64,000 nucleotides of DNA from Anastatus disparis (GCA_017163975.1 JAFFSR010000347.1:2530001-2594000), one strand, 5' to 3'; shown: positions 11,085 through 23,433, counted from the first letter of the stretch. Program-made: numbers and translations. Notes: generated by a model not told the origin, from the sequence alone.

Positions 11085-13338
11085 CGCCCATTCTCTGTGA
11101 AATTAGTGGACAAAAAATTTTTTTTTGCTAAAAATTTGTAAAATGCTTCTTTTTTTGTATTCTGGACCACTCAGAATTTTTTTAAATATTTTTAGGGACT
11201 AGTTTCAGAGCTACAAAGCTTCAAAGTTGGGCTGAAATCATATTTTTGACATTTTTTACTTTTTTCAGGCTTAAATCACTCATTTGGGTTGCATTTAAGG
11301 AATACATTACAAAGAAACCTTTTTCTTGAATGTATTCTAGATTTTCAGAAAAAAGTTATTCCAATGTGCTAATGTAGCTATCCGCTGAGCTAAAACTATT
11401 TAAATCATTGAAATATAAGTTTTGGATTTTCGAACCAAGATATCTGGTCAGGGAAGATCATCGGAGTAGGTTATACATGTACAAATATACCTTAAAAATT
11501 TCAGAGTGGTGCAGCTTCTTGTTTTTTTTTAAACAATGCAAATCCAACTAAAAATCATGAAAAATGTGATTTCTAGCTACAGTTACTCATTTAAATGTCA
11601 ACTTGCAGTTATCTGTTGCAGATGTCCCTTTGTAAGCATTCATAGAAATAGTTGTAAACTTAACAAATATTTTAAAATCTGGAAAAATATCTTCTGAAAG
11701 GTTCAGAGTGGACCAAACCTTTGATATATGCCTATAACCTTTTTCTAAGTTATATCAGTTACACGATCAAAAACTAATAATGCAGTTCTACCTATATGTC
11801 AGAACTTTTTGTGTTAATTCATGAGAATCTTGTTAATTATTAGGTAATTCAAGTCCAACTGATTTCATCCACTGTGATATTGATTTCAAAATTGCACTAT
11901 ACTGATCTTCAACGAACTGACCAAGAGAGGCTACAAGCTTTGGGTCTCAGATCCTGCTGGAACTTTATAATAAGTTTTGGTTTGATATAACTAAAAAAAA
12001 GCTATAGCCTTAGAGTCTAACGCTGAGTAGTTTCCAAGTTAGAGCACATCACTTATTTCATATTTTTTTAAATTTTCAACCAACTCTTAAACAAAAATTT
12101 TTCACTTTGATACTAAAAAGTCTTTAAATGTAATTTATTTTCTTGCTATTGTTCTTCTTATTAATTATTAAATAACTGTACATAATTGACGCAATGATTC
12201 ATATAATAGCTTACATGATTTTTACATTGTTTGTTGGTAAATTTTTGTAAAAAATTTGCCAACAGAATCATCATGTAAAAATCATGCAAGTTATTATATA
12301 AATCATTATGTCATGTTTGTAAAGCTATTTAATAATTTGTCTAGAAAGTAAACTGTCAGGTAACTCGACCATTTTATTAAACTTTCTTGTTTAAAAATTT
12401 TGCATGAAATTGAATCTGTTCTTTTATTAATAAATTATGTTGATTTCAGGTATAAGAAGAATAGCAAGAAAATAAATTACATTAAAAGACTTTTTAGTAT
12501 CAGAGTGAAAAATTTTTGTTCAAGAGTTTGTTAAAAATTTTAAAAAATATAAAATAAGTCAGCTGCTCTAACTAGGAAACTGCTCAGCGTTAGAGTCTGA
12601 GGCTAGAGCTTTTTTTTTAGTTATAACGAACTAAAACTTATCATAAAATTTCAGCCAGATCTAAGACCCAAAGCTTGTAGCCCCTCACGGTGAGATACAA
12701 AGAGACACGAGTTCAGTTATATATCACTGACAATAAGAAAAATTAAATTAAATAATAATATATATCAATCTATATTATATGTTGATTGTAAATATTTTTA
12801 AAAATTAATTCCAAGTTCCTATACACAATTAAATTTAATTATTGCTATCATATCATGAGATTCAATGACAAATTGTCTGAAAATGTAAATTATGATAATC
12901 AATTTTCATAGAATTTTGTTTGTTACTAATATAAAAATAATAAATTACATTTAAAAAATATAACAAGAATTAGAATTAATGATTTTCTGAAACTAAACTT
13001 AATAATATACATCAATATAGATACTTTAATCTTAACGAATCTCATTGAATGGAATTTAAGTCAGTGTGTGTTATACACTGAATCTATAAAAGAATATTAT
13101 CATTTACCTGTTATATACATCCATATTATAATATTATTCACCTGCATTGTTATAAAAAGAATGCTCGTTCACTCTGGACTTATACTAATTATTATTACCT
13201 GTAATTGAAAAAAAAATTATTACAAAGCATCAGTTTTATTATTTAAAGAAATCATTTTCAATTTGTGAACATGAAATAAAATAAAAACTTATCTGACTCA
13301 TCGTCTTCATAGTCTGATATCCAATACAGGAACTACTT
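11085..13338. repeat. Left terminal inverted repeat of family B transposon
   Basis: Matches 18394-20443 in reverse complement. It contains an internal hairpin at about 12180-12320 (TTGGTAAATTTTTGTAAAAAATTTGCC core) that is shortened in the right arm. No coding frame. The inner limit is set by the last shared segment, AGTAGTTCCTGTATTGGATA in complement. Confidence 0.8.
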
Positions 13339-13546
13339 AGGTAACGTAAGAATCATAAAATTGAAGATGAAAATGAAATTTTTAATAAACAATATAAGTA
13401 TAATTATATTGAATAAATATTGTCTATATAATAAAAAATGAACTAAATTCACAAACTTAAACATTTTTCCTTAAGAGCATGACGGAGGTCCCCCCTTCTC
13501 AAATAGTCTAGTAATATTTTAATTCCAAGTATACGTGCAAACAGTA

Positions 13547-13969
13547 CCCTATAGAAAATGTATACGTTTTTCCAATACGTATTTTTACTACGTATCATAA
13601 TTACATAACAGAATTACGTAACTCCATACGTAGCTGAGTGTTCGAATTTGTGACATAATTCTTATACGTATTTATTTAAAAAATACGTAACTTCGATACA
13701 TTTTTACTGTAAAAGTACGTTATTTTTAGACCTATATATAGTTAAAATATGTATCCTCTATTAGCATATTTTAAGTGCATATAGGTCTAAAAATTACGTA
13801 CTTTCACAAGAAAAACGTATCAAAGTTAAGTATTTTTTAAATAAATACGTATAAGAATCACGTCACAAATTCGAACACTTAGCTACATATGGAGTTACGT
13901 AATTTTATTACGTAATTGAGATACGTAGTAAAAATACGTATTGGAAATACGAATATATTTTTAATAGGG
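13547..13969. mobile_element. 423-bp palindromic MITE with TA flanks, nested in family B
   Basis: Left end TA|CCCTATAGAAAATGTATACG and right end ...TTTTTAATAGGG|TA are inverted and flanked by TA on both sides. The arms (rich in TACGTA) match almost to the centre near 13760. The TA flanks suit a Tc1/mariner-type or other TA-target MITE. It lies between the left TIR and the 3' end of the transposase gene. Confidence 0.75.
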
Positions 13970-14313
13970 TACGGTAAATCGACTTTTTTATTACAGTAAG
14001 AAAATTTGTGAGTTTAAACTTGAGTGCGGAAAACTAAAGAAATTTACAAAAATACTAGGAATAAAAAGTTACTTGCAATCTTTTAATAAATATTATTTTG
14101 AGGTGAAGTTTATCGAGTTTTATGTCTAATTTCCATTCGAATCTTATAAAAAAATAAAAAACACAATTGATTTCTTATTTCACTAAAATAATTCTCTCAA
14201 TATACTCTAGTGCGTACAAGTCGTTATATTTATTTAAATAATAAAATTAAAAAGTTATCAATAAAAAAAGCAAAAATTGTTTCGAACAGCTCCGACGACC
14301 CATTAAAGGTTTT

Positions 14314-14610
14314 AAATACACGGAGCGAACAAATTGGGAATACTTCCTTGCGCCTTCTACTGCTATAGTTCCGTACACATGTTTTTGGAAATAGACCTTG
14401 TGTATAAGCAACGATTCCATAACCCATCGGGAAAAAGTCCGAACGCTTATAGGAAAAAGTCCGAACGCTTATAGAGCGTTCGGACTTTTTCCCGATGCCT
14501 TATGGAATCGTTGCTTGTACGCAAGGCCTATTTCCAAAAACGTGCGTATGGAACTGTAGCAGTAGAGGGCGCAAGGAAGTATTCCCGATTTGTTCGCTCC
14601 GTGTATATTA
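14314..14610. mobile_element. About 297-bp fold-back element just 3' of the transposase gene
   Basis: The left arm AATACACGGAGCGAACAAA is inverted at the right end as TTTGTTCGCTCCGTGTATATT; the arms (about 135 bp) match over GGAATACTTCCTTGCGCC and TTTTTGGAAATAG. At the centre GGGAAAAAGTCCGAACGC is present twice in direct orientation before its inverse. It is more GC-rich than the surroundings, so it is an insertion. Confidence 0.7.
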
Positions 14611-14658
14611 AAAAAATTTGCATGTTATAATTAAAATATAGACAGGATTATTGAATTC

Positions 14659-14664
14659 TTTATT
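14659..14664 (-). promoter_or_regulatory. Polyadenylation signal AATAAA
   Basis: On the minus strand AATAAA lies about 60 bases after the stop codon of the transposase gene, the expected position for a poly(A) signal. Confidence 0.5.
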
Positions 14665-14724
14665 TACAGTATATTTAAAAATTTAACATCGATATAAAAA
14701 AATGTAAAAACATAGATATAATAA

Positions 14725-17074
14725 TTAATCAATTACTGTTACTTCAATGGAGTCTACTGAACTAGAAAATAATTTGCATTTTACTTTGCCATTTGCTATT
14801 GGACTAATAAAATGTTGCTTTTGTAAGTTTTTCATCCTGTTTCTATTTTTAAAACGATTCTGCAGTTTTTTAAAATTTTTATGGTAATCTGATTCTGGTG
14901 AGTAAGCAAAATCAATATTTGTATAGTTTCCTTTATTTTTCAACCACTCGTACAATGTAACTGCATCCAAAATTTGTTGCGTTGCTGGAAGTGTGAGACT
15001 TGCTTTAGCTGCAGCTCTTTCAACAGAACCACCTACTCCGTCACATGCACCTTTACCATGTGCAGTTGGAAAAAAATGCCACTCTGCAGATATCCCAAAA
15101 TCATCACTATGATAATAAATATTTAAAATGTTTTTAAAATTCTTAAACTGCTGAGGGGCTCTGTCAGTAAAATAGTAAATATTTTTCAATCCTTTGAAAT
15201 TTTCTTTTAAATATAGAATTAGTAGTTGCTGATAAGTATAAACTGCTACAGTATCGTGACTTAAATTATTTGAAATTACTACAAATGCTTTGCCTGATAA
15301 TTGAGTATGTTCCACATAATAAATATATGTAACAAATACTGTTGCCTGGTCGTTATTCCAGTGAAACCCAGGTGGAGCGTTTTGAGCAACAAAAGCATAA
15401 TTCTCTGAAAAATCTAGGCATACCATAATTTCATCCTCTTTCAATTCATTTTTTAATTTTTTAGAATATTCAGATTGTGCTATTGAAATAAAAGCATGTG
15501 GCTGTAAAGCTTTAATTTTATCACAAAATGATGGAATGAAATCATTTACGTCCTCTGCAATATTTTTTAAAATGGCTCTAGGAGTTAACACCCATTGTGC
15601 ATAGATAACTTCTTCAATTTCTTTTTCATCAAAAATCATGGTCAAGTAAGCCTCTAAGCGTTGAACACCAGGACATTTGTCGCAGTCACCAAAATAACAT
15701 TTGTATGCGATCGACATTTTATTTTTATTACAAATGATAAATTGCAAAATATCTTTATATATCTTAAACTGGTGAGAATAACCTTCTGTCATTTTTTCTA
15801 AATTACAACCTACAAAAGTGTTTTTTTTCTTTTAATTAATATTATAAAAATTTATCCGAGTAAAAAATGTTGAAAATAAATTGAAAATACCTGATATCAT
15901 CAACTTGACATTTTGATGAATTGAACAAACACATACAGAATGTGTACCACTGCTACCAGCTAATACACAACATTTAGGTTTCAATTTGGCAAATGTAGAA
16001 AATCCTATTGGAATATCAGATGAAAATTGATTACAAAATAATCTGTACAACTCTTTCAATGTACAAAGCAGAAGACGTTTTTGATCATAAACAATGTTGC
16101 CCTCCTCATCCTTGTACTTAACACAGTCTTTTTTTCCAGGTAATATATAGGTATTTTCTTCACTTGTATAGAAATTTATTACATTTTGCTTAGTTGTTTC
16201 AGAAACAAGATTTCCTAAAATTATTTTTAATTGATATTAATTTTTACCAGGATAATATTCAACCAATTATATTTTATTTTAATAATTATTGCCAAAATTT
16301 AATTGTACCTCATTTATATAACAAATTGAAATGTTCTATTAAATTTATTTAAATTATGTTTTATTTTTTCACCTATTATTTTTTTATGAATATTTTTAAT
16401 TACCTTTTTTTATAGATGGTTTTGCTAGAGGACCTGCTTCAGTTTGCAATTTTTTTGACATGTTAATCAAATAATTTGTAGTACCAAAATGTTTTTTTAT
16501 TTCATCATATGACCAAGTTAATGGTAGCAGGGTCAGTATTTGGACTTTTTCTATTTCATGTGTATCTGTACTGTGGTATTTTATCTTTAAATTCTCTAAT
16601 AAATTTACAAACATCTTAAAATCTTTTACAGAAACCTCTACTTCATCTTCGTTGTCATGTAAAAGTTGTTCTACAAGCATTGAAATATCTGATGTATCTT
16701 CTGGTGATTCTGTATTTTGGGTGCTATCTATAGAACAATTAAAAGATATAAAGAAGTATTTGAATAAAAATATTAAAATTGTAAAAATATTTTACATAAA
16801 GAACATTACATGGTGATGTTTCAGTTGAAACGCAGACAGTATACATTTTTATCCTACATTTATAACAAATTCTATCATCAGGTGTTAATAAAGGTTCACA
16901 AGAAAATTTTTTAGTGAATTTCTCCAAGACTTGTTCTGATATTTTACGCAATGACTTTGCTGAACAAATCTCTTCACTGGCGAATGGCTTTCTGCATCTA
17001 TTATAAGCTATACGTCTTTTCTTTTTTACATGGACGATTTCGGTTTCGTCAAGTGACATTTCCTCGTTCGACAT
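14725..17074 (-). CDS. Four-exon transposase of family B, reading frame complete (665 aa)
   Basis: Exons inferred on the minus strand are 17074-16810, 16727-16404, 16214-15891 and 15809-14725. All introns start GT and end AG, and the joined length is 1998 bases with no internal stop. Exon 1 (start MSNEEMSLDE; an upstream in-frame ATG at 17101 is possible) carries a likely zinc-binding Cys pattern with ICYKCRIKM. Exon 3 has FSTFAKLKPKCCVLAG and THSVCVCSIHQNVKLMISG. Exon 4 has CLDFSENYAF, GFHWNNDQATVF, YFTDRAPQQFKN and TAHGKGACDGVGG. The first two Asp residues plus the last motif suggest an RNase H-like DDE/D catalytic core. The same motifs occur in the transposase at 59319-61250. One oddity is DRAP where the relative has DGAA. 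The family is widespread in animal repeats as uncharacterised proteins; function as a transposase is inferred from its place between long TIRs. Confidence 0.85.
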
Positions 17075-17302
17075 TGTTTTGTAACCAATTATTAAAATCA
17101 ATTATAAAGAAGTGAATAAACGAAGTCGAATATCAGACAGATCTACATCAATTTCATTAACACGAGTATTTGTAAGATATGTAATATTCGACTATTTATA
17201 AAATTAAAAAGAATGCTCACTTAATTTTTAACTTAAAAAAAGCATAAATAAAATATTGATGATTACATTAACTTATATAAATTTAATTAAAAAAATAATA
17301 CC

Positions 17303-17553
17303 GTTAATACTGTTTATATAAAAACTGTTTACAAACATTTATTTTAAATGATAACGGCGCGATCGTACCTACCAGTCTTAAAACTCCCGTGGGCTCGAAT
17401 TTGTAATCAACATTCAGTAATCGAACAGCATTATAACTTACTCTCTTATAAGAGAAATAAAGACAAAATGATGTTTAATGAGTATCAACTTGTATGCACC
17501 GTTATCATTTAAAATATACGTTTGTAAACAGTTTTTATATAATAGTATTAACA
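17303..17553. repeat. Inverted repeat upstream of the transposase gene
   Basis: GTTAATACTGTTTATATAAA (from 17303) to GATAACGG (17354) is inverted at 17501-17553. The arms are about 52 bp with a 146-bp loop containing a partial copy of the next element (GGGCTCGAATTTGTAATC). MITE-like; it lies about 230 bases upstream of the start codon. Confidence 0.6.
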
Positions 17554-17560
17554 GGGGCCT

Positions 17561-17753
17561 AAGGCTCGAATTTATAGTCGACACTATACACTCAGCACTC
17601 CGATCTCAACCCTCAGATCTCAAACTTTCCTTGTTCCGTGTTTTCTATAAAACATGTCTACATGTATAGGAACTACAAAACAAGGGAAGTTTAAGATCTA
17701 AGGGTTGATATCTGAGTGCTGAGTGTTGAGTGTCGACTATAAATTCGAGCCTT
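17561..17753. mobile_element. 193-bp MITE with AAGGCTCGAATTTATAG ends
   Basis: AAGGCTCGAATTTATAGTCG at 17561 is inverted exactly at the right end (17734-17753), and the arms continue over ACTCAGCACTC and GATCT. There is no coding capacity. Its internal design resembles the inner loop of the palindrome at 38965-41666 (CTCAGTTCTCAGATATTCT). Confidence 0.65.
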
Positions 17754-18393
17754 ATTCTGAAACTTTTCTTCTTGAGCAATAGGTTCGTGTGTAAGTGGAA
17801 CTGTATACTCATTAGAAGGAGAAAGAATACTATGAGACCCTTTGTCTATCTGTTTGTAATTACACTTGCGCATATGCAAGTAAAAAGAGATAGAGAAAGG
17901 TCCCATTGCATTCTTTCTCTTTCTAACGAGTATACGGTTTTTTACTTGATATTTATTATATTGACAACAAATTTCTGTTAGTAATTGTGGATTATGTAAA
18001 ATCCCTGTTATTAACAGCCTGCTTTTTAATCTTGGTATTCATTATTTACATCAATAATGTATAAAAAAATTCCCAAAATAAATATAATATGTAAATAAAC
18101 AATAACAGCCAATTATCGTTTATTGTAAATATGTCTTTGTAAGTATTGCTTGTTATTTTTAATTTAAAATAATACAGTATCCAATAATTAAGTAATTATA
18201 CTAATATAAATTTTCTCAGATATACTTTAAATCACCTAAAATGTTAAGAGAAGATTTATTTATAAGTTATTTTCAAGAAAATTATACATATTGACATAAC
18301 TGTAAGTCATTTGAAGCGGGTTCTATGAGTTAAAAAAAAACATAAAAAAAGGAAGTTACATAGAAAAAATTCGTGCAGCTATTACTAATGAAG
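17754..18393. other. Spacer inside family B transposon
   Basis: Contains a second pair AACGAGTATACGG / GAACTGTATACTCATTAGAAGG with GAGAAAGAA words (17800-17940) suggesting another short inverted repeat. Otherwise AT-rich and non-coding. Confidence 0.4.
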
Positions 18394-20441
18394 TGGATGG
18401 AAGTAGTTCCTGTATTGGATATCAGACTATGAAGACGATGAGTCAGATAAGTTTTTATTTTATTTCATGTTCACAAATTGAAAATGATTTCTTTAAATAA
18501 TAAAACTGATGCTTTGTAATAATTTTTTTTTCAATTACAGGTAATAATAATTAGTATAAGTCCAGAGTGAACGAGCATTCTTTTTATAACAATGCAGGTG
18601 AATAATATTATAATATGGATGTATATAACAGGTAAATGATAATATTCTTTTATAGATTCAGTGTATAACACACACTGACTTAAATTCCATTCAATGAGAT
18701 TCGTTAAGATTAAAGTATCTATACTGATGTATATTATTAAGTTTGGTTTCAGAAAATCATTAATTCTAATACTTGTTATATTTTTTAAATGTGTTTTATT
18801 ATTTTTATATTAGTAACAAACAAAATTCTATAAAAATTGATTATCATAATTTACATTTTCAGACAATTTGTCATTGAATCTCATGATATGATAGCAATAA
18901 TTAAATGTAATTGTGTATAGAAACTTGGAATTAATTTGAATAAATATTTACAATCAACATATAATAGAGATTGATATATATTATTATTCAATTTAATTTT
19001 TCTTATTGTCAGTGATATATAACTGAACTCGTGTTTCTTTGTATCTCACCAGAAGGGGGTACGAGCTTTGGGGTTCAGATCTGGCTGTAACTTTATGATA
19101 AGTTTTAGTTTCCAAGTTAGAGCAGATGATTTATTTCATATTTTTTAAAATTTTCAACAAACCCTTAAACAAAAATTCTTCACTTTGATACTAAAAAGTC
19201 TTTAAATGTAATTTATTTTCTGGCTATTCTTTTTATACCTGAAATTAACATAATTTATTAATAAAAGAACAGATTCAATTTCATGCAAAATTTTTAAACA
19301 AGAAAGTTTAACAAAATTGTCGAGTTACCTGACAGTTTACTTTCTAGACAAATTATTAAATAACTTTACAAATATGACACAATGATTTATATGATAACTT
19401 ACATGATTTTTACATGATGATTGTGTTGGCAAATTTTTTACAAAAATTTGCCAACAAATAATGTAAAAATCATAAGTGATGTGCTCTAACTTGGAAACTA
19501 CTCAGCGTTAGGCTCTGAGGCTATACCTTTCTTTTAGTTATGTCAAACCAAAACTTATCATAAAGTTCCAGCAGGATCTGAGACCCAAAGCTTGTAGCCT
19601 CTCTTGGTCAGTCCGTTGAAGATCAGTATAGTGCAATTTTGAAATCAATATCACAGTGGATGAAATCAGTTGGACTTGAATTACCTAATAATCAACAAGA
19701 TTCTCATGAATTAACACAAAAAGTTCTGACATATAGGTAGAACTGCATTTTTAGTTTTTGATCGTGTAACTGATACATTTTAGAAAAAAGTTATAGGCAT
19801 AAATCAAAGGTTTGGTCCACTCTGAACCTTTCAGAAGATATTTTTTTCATATTTTTAAATATTTGTTAAGTTTACAACTATTTCTATGAATGCTTAGAAA
19901 GGGATATCTGCAACAGATAAGTGCAAGTTGACATTTAAATAAGTAACTGTAGCTAAAAATCATATTTATCATGATTTTTAGTTGGATTTGCATTGTTTTA
20001 AAAAAAACAAGAAGCCGCACCACTGTGAAATTTCCAAGGTATATTTGTACATGTATAACGTACTCTGATGATTTTCCCTGACCAGATATCTTGGTTCGAA
20101 AAACCAAAACTTGTATTTCAATGATTTAAATAGTTTTAGCTCAGCGGATAGCTACATTAGCACATTGGAATGACTTTTTTCTGAAAATCTAGAATACATT
20201 AAAGAAAAAAGTTTTTCAGTAATGTATTCCTTAAATGCAACCCAAATGAGTGATTTAAGCCTGAAAATAGTCAAAAATGTCAAAAATATGATCTTAGCCC
20301 AACTTTGAAGCTTTGTAGCTCTGAAACTAGTCCCTAAAAATATCTAAAAAAATTCTGAGTGGTTCAGAATACAAAAAAGAAGCATTTTAAAAATTTTCAA
20401 CGAAAAAAAATTTTTTGTCCACCAATTTCACAGAGAATGGG

Positions 20442-20443
<2 letters not shown>
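18394..20443. repeat. Right terminal inverted repeat of family B transposon
   Basis: Reverse complement of 11085-13338 with several short deletions. It ends in CACAGAGAATGGGCG, immediately followed by a long TATATA microsatellite (20444-20484). Confidence 0.8.
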
Positions 20444-20489
<46 letters not shown>

Positions 20490-21098
20490 GTATTTTGTAA
20501 CGGTTTTTTACCGTGTTTGAATCTTGCGCGCTTAGGTATTATAATTGAACAGGTGCTCGGTCATATATCTCGCTCAAGACGAGTAAAAAAGCGCGTATCT
20601 TGACGACCGGCATGCGAGAGAGAAGCACGCTGGCCGCGAGGCGCTTGAGAGAGTTTCCGGCTACCGTTGCGTTAACACGAAACCTGAGCTGCGCTGCGCT
20701 CATTAAAAGATTCCACCACGATCAACTAGCGTATTACATTATGTTTGCTAATTGTAACTCTCAGAAATTCTCTCTGTAGAGTTTCACTTGACCGCTTCTC
20801 GCGCGTCTTAGCAGTCAGCCGTAAAGTATAAGCAAATGCCTTGATCGGCGTGTATCAGGTTCCATCAATCTAAACCAAGGCAGCCACATTGGCAGAGCTT
20901 AGCTGAATTCAACGATCGGGAAGAGACGTATTCCACCGATCTACTTCAGAACATCTACGTATTGTCTATGTAAGAGGGAGAAGTCACAGGGATAGATGAG
21001 TGGCGTCTACGTGCACGTAGGTAATTAGTGTAAGCTGGCTAGTGCATTACTGTTAGTACAATAGTACAGCTTGATATCCAAGTATCTTATCCTTGAGA
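20444..21098. other. TA microsatellite, then GC-richer sequence, possibly part of an LTR
   Basis: After (TA)n at 20444-20484 the sequence TGTAACGGTTTTTTACCG (about 20493) starts a GC-richer tract that reaches the Polinton target site. TG start and composition suggest the 5' part of an LTR, the rest being at 30037-30410 beyond the Polinton. No protein domain is visible. This is an inference only. Confidence 0.3.
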
Positions 21099-21104
21099 GA
21101 TACC

Positions 21105-21290
21105 AGTAGATAAGCTATAGACATACTGGATCACCCCTTCTCTCCTCAAATGATCGAGAATGCGACGTGTGTATAAACCCATAAGTGTAATCCCTTCTTC
21201 GTGTGATTTTTGAATTTTAGTTTCTATTCACGCCCACCCTTTCCTACTCCATGTGATCTAGAATCCAACGTGTGTATAAGCCCATAAGAG
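21105..21290. repeat. Polinton left TIR with repeated GATCTAGAATCC-type words
   Basis: Matches 29895-30030 in reverse complement through CCCCTTCTCTCCTCAAA. A word of the form GATCKAGAATSC followed by ACGTGTGTATAARCCCATAAG appears twice (about 21152 and 21249). The right TIR holds related GATTCTAGATCA words. Confidence 0.75.
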
Positions 21291-21849
21291 ATGTCTCATC
21301 TTTATTTTCTAAGTAGGTGGTCCCAAGTATACGGTTAAAGTCCCAAGACGTTTTTCTTTTGAATGATCAACGTTTTCTATTGCAAGTTTTTCTCTTTTTT
21401 CTCATCTCTATGACTTTTTCCTACATCTTTTTTTTAAGCCACCTGTTTCTGATCAATAGAATACTTTTCCTTTGGTCATTTATATAATCTCTTTACTATT
21501 CAAAGTCACACGTTTTATTTTGAAGAAAATATATGATTTTTTTTACTAATGAGAAAAGAAACCTTTTAAGTTTTTCATGTTCATTTTGAGTTTAAACCCA
21601 TTTATTTCACAAGCCTCGCTAAAAAAATATATAATATAATCTATTTATAAAATTTTTGTTTTTCTTTAAATATGCTCATCATAATTAAAAATACGTTGTT
21701 GGTTTGAAAATAATTAATTCAGCAAATAAATCATTTATAAAATTTTTATTTTCAAAATCTATGACATACAATTATTTTTTCTTCTTAAAAATACTATTTA
21801 ATAAGATGATAATAAATTTAAAAAAAATTTATTCATTTGCAAAATACAA

Positions 21850-23433
21850 GCATGTATGACGAAGGTGGAACTAGAGCTTCTTACAGATATAGATATGTTG
21901 ATGTTCATTGAAGCAGGTATTCGGGGAGGAATAAGTCAATGCTGTGATCGCTATGCCGAAGCGAACAATCCATATATGGGCTCTTCAAATGATGAAAATC
22001 AGAAAATGAAAACACTTATGTACTTTGATATTAATAATCTTTATGGATGGGCAATGGCTCAATATTTGCCAGTCGGAAAATTCAAATGGGAAGAATATGA
22101 GACGAATCGAAACTCTTATAACGCACTGCCAGATTCAGATATTTGATATATTGCTGAAGTAGATTTGGAGTATCCTAAGGGAACACACGATGAACATCGA
22201 GATTTTCCATTCCGCGCAGAGCATAGTGCGCTACATGGCTAGGAACAAAAGAAACTCTTCACCACTTTGAAGAACAAGGAGAGGTATGTTATTTACTATC
22301 GAACAGTTCGACAAGTGTTGAAAAATGGGCTTTGACTGAAAAAAGTGCATAGAATTTTGAGTTTTAAGTAGGAGGCATGGCTCAAACCTTATGTGGAATT
22401 GAATACTCAAAAAAGAATGGAGGCAAAGAACGAATTTGAAAAACTTTTTTATAAATTGTTAATCAATGCTGTCTATGGAAAGTGCATTGAGCGAGAGTGG
22501 TCTCGAGTTGATGTCCGATTGGTTAATAAATTCACCGGTAGATATAGAGTAGAAGCACACATAACTCTACCAAATTTTTGCAGCTGTGCTATTTTTTATA
22601 AGAATTCGATTGCCATTCAAATGAAGAGAACGAGCATCACAATCAAGAAACCCATTTACGTTGTATTTTGCATTTTAGAATTATCAAAAACATTAGTTTA
22701 CGATTTTCATTATTCGTATATGAAAAAGCGAGTTGGAGACAAATGTAAACTTTTATATACAGATACTGATAATCTCATATACGAAGTTAAGGACGTTGAC
22801 ATGTACAAAATAATGAAAGACGACATACATAAATTTGATATTTCCGATTATAAAGAAAACAATCCGTTCGAAATCCCTCGAGTTAATAAAAAAGTTCCGG
22901 GTTTGATGAAAGACGAATGTAATGGTAAGATAACGACAGAATTTATAGGGTCACGAAGCAAAACGTATAGTATTTCAATCGATGAAAGAGAAGTTATAAA
23001 GAAAGCCAAAGGTATAAAGTCCAGTGTTGTTAAAAAATCAATTACTCTTGAGGATTACCGAAGCTGTCTTCAGGATCTCACTATTATATACCGTGAACAG
23101 TGGAATATTCGTTCAAAATTGGACACGGTGTATACTGAAAAACAGAGAAAAATTGCTCCAAGTCCTCACGATGATAAAAGATTTTTATTGCCTGATAGTA
23201 CAGATACTTTACCTTGGGGATATTATAAAATTGAAGGAATACAGATAGCGCAAGCTGCACTTGAAGTAGGGAGGGAATTGGCAAAAATATTGGATGCTGA
23301 AAAAAAAGAGAAAGAGCGAGAGCTAGAAATGAGGAGGGGGGATACACGAGTGGAGATGGATGCTACAGAGAATGAAAGAGAGAGGGAAATCGAGAGAAGG
23401 GATGAAGTATCCAATAAAAATAGTGCAGAGTGA
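21850..23433 (+). pseudogene. Polinton protein-primed DNA polymerase B, C-terminal half, broken
   Basis: Family B polymerase of the protein-primed type, which replicates the linear element. The palm motifs are visible: motif A as [12 protein letters not shown] (about 22021), motif B as KLLINAVYGK (about 22456) and motif C as YTDTDNLIY (about 22756). Stops at 22144, 22240, 22336 and 22366 separate motif A from motif B; from 22393 the frame stays open for 346 residues. The N-terminal zinc-finger and exonuclease parts are absent upstream of 21850, although a Polinton N-terminal segment survives in a different element at 54340-55700. The last 60 residues are a charged Glu/Arg-rich tail. Not functional. 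Confidence 0.9.

Larger units (their letters stand above)
11085..20443. mobile_element. 9.36-kb long-TIR DNA transposon (family B) with a spliced transposase
   Basis: The left end begins CGCCCATTCTCTGTGAAAT at 11085 and the right end is its inverse, ending at 20443. The inverted repeats run inward to about 13338 (left, 2.25 kb) and from about 18394 (right, 2.05 kb); the right arm lacks some segments of the left. TATATA runs lie immediately outside both ends, and outside the separate copy of the end at 51798, so insertion into, or duplication of, TA is likely. The 5.06-kb interior holds one minus-strand gene of four exons plus four smaller nested inverted-repeat elements. Long TIRs with an RNase H-like transposase resemble Mutator-like or related superfamilies, but I cannot assign one. 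Confidence 0.85.

Noticed and set aside
16739..16809. Extension of transposase exon 1 through the open frame to 16739
   Set aside because: The tail (VLYVKYFYNFNIFIQ) is AT-rich intron-like sequence; a GT donor at 16809 joined to the AG acceptor at 16728 keeps the frame and continues into protein-like sequence.
20415..20603. Open frame with a Tyr-Ile repeat
   Set aside because: It is produced by the TA microsatellite beside the family B terminus.
23024..23414. Several short frames on both strands
   Set aside because: They are out-of-frame shadows of the polymerase B palm region and its charged tail.
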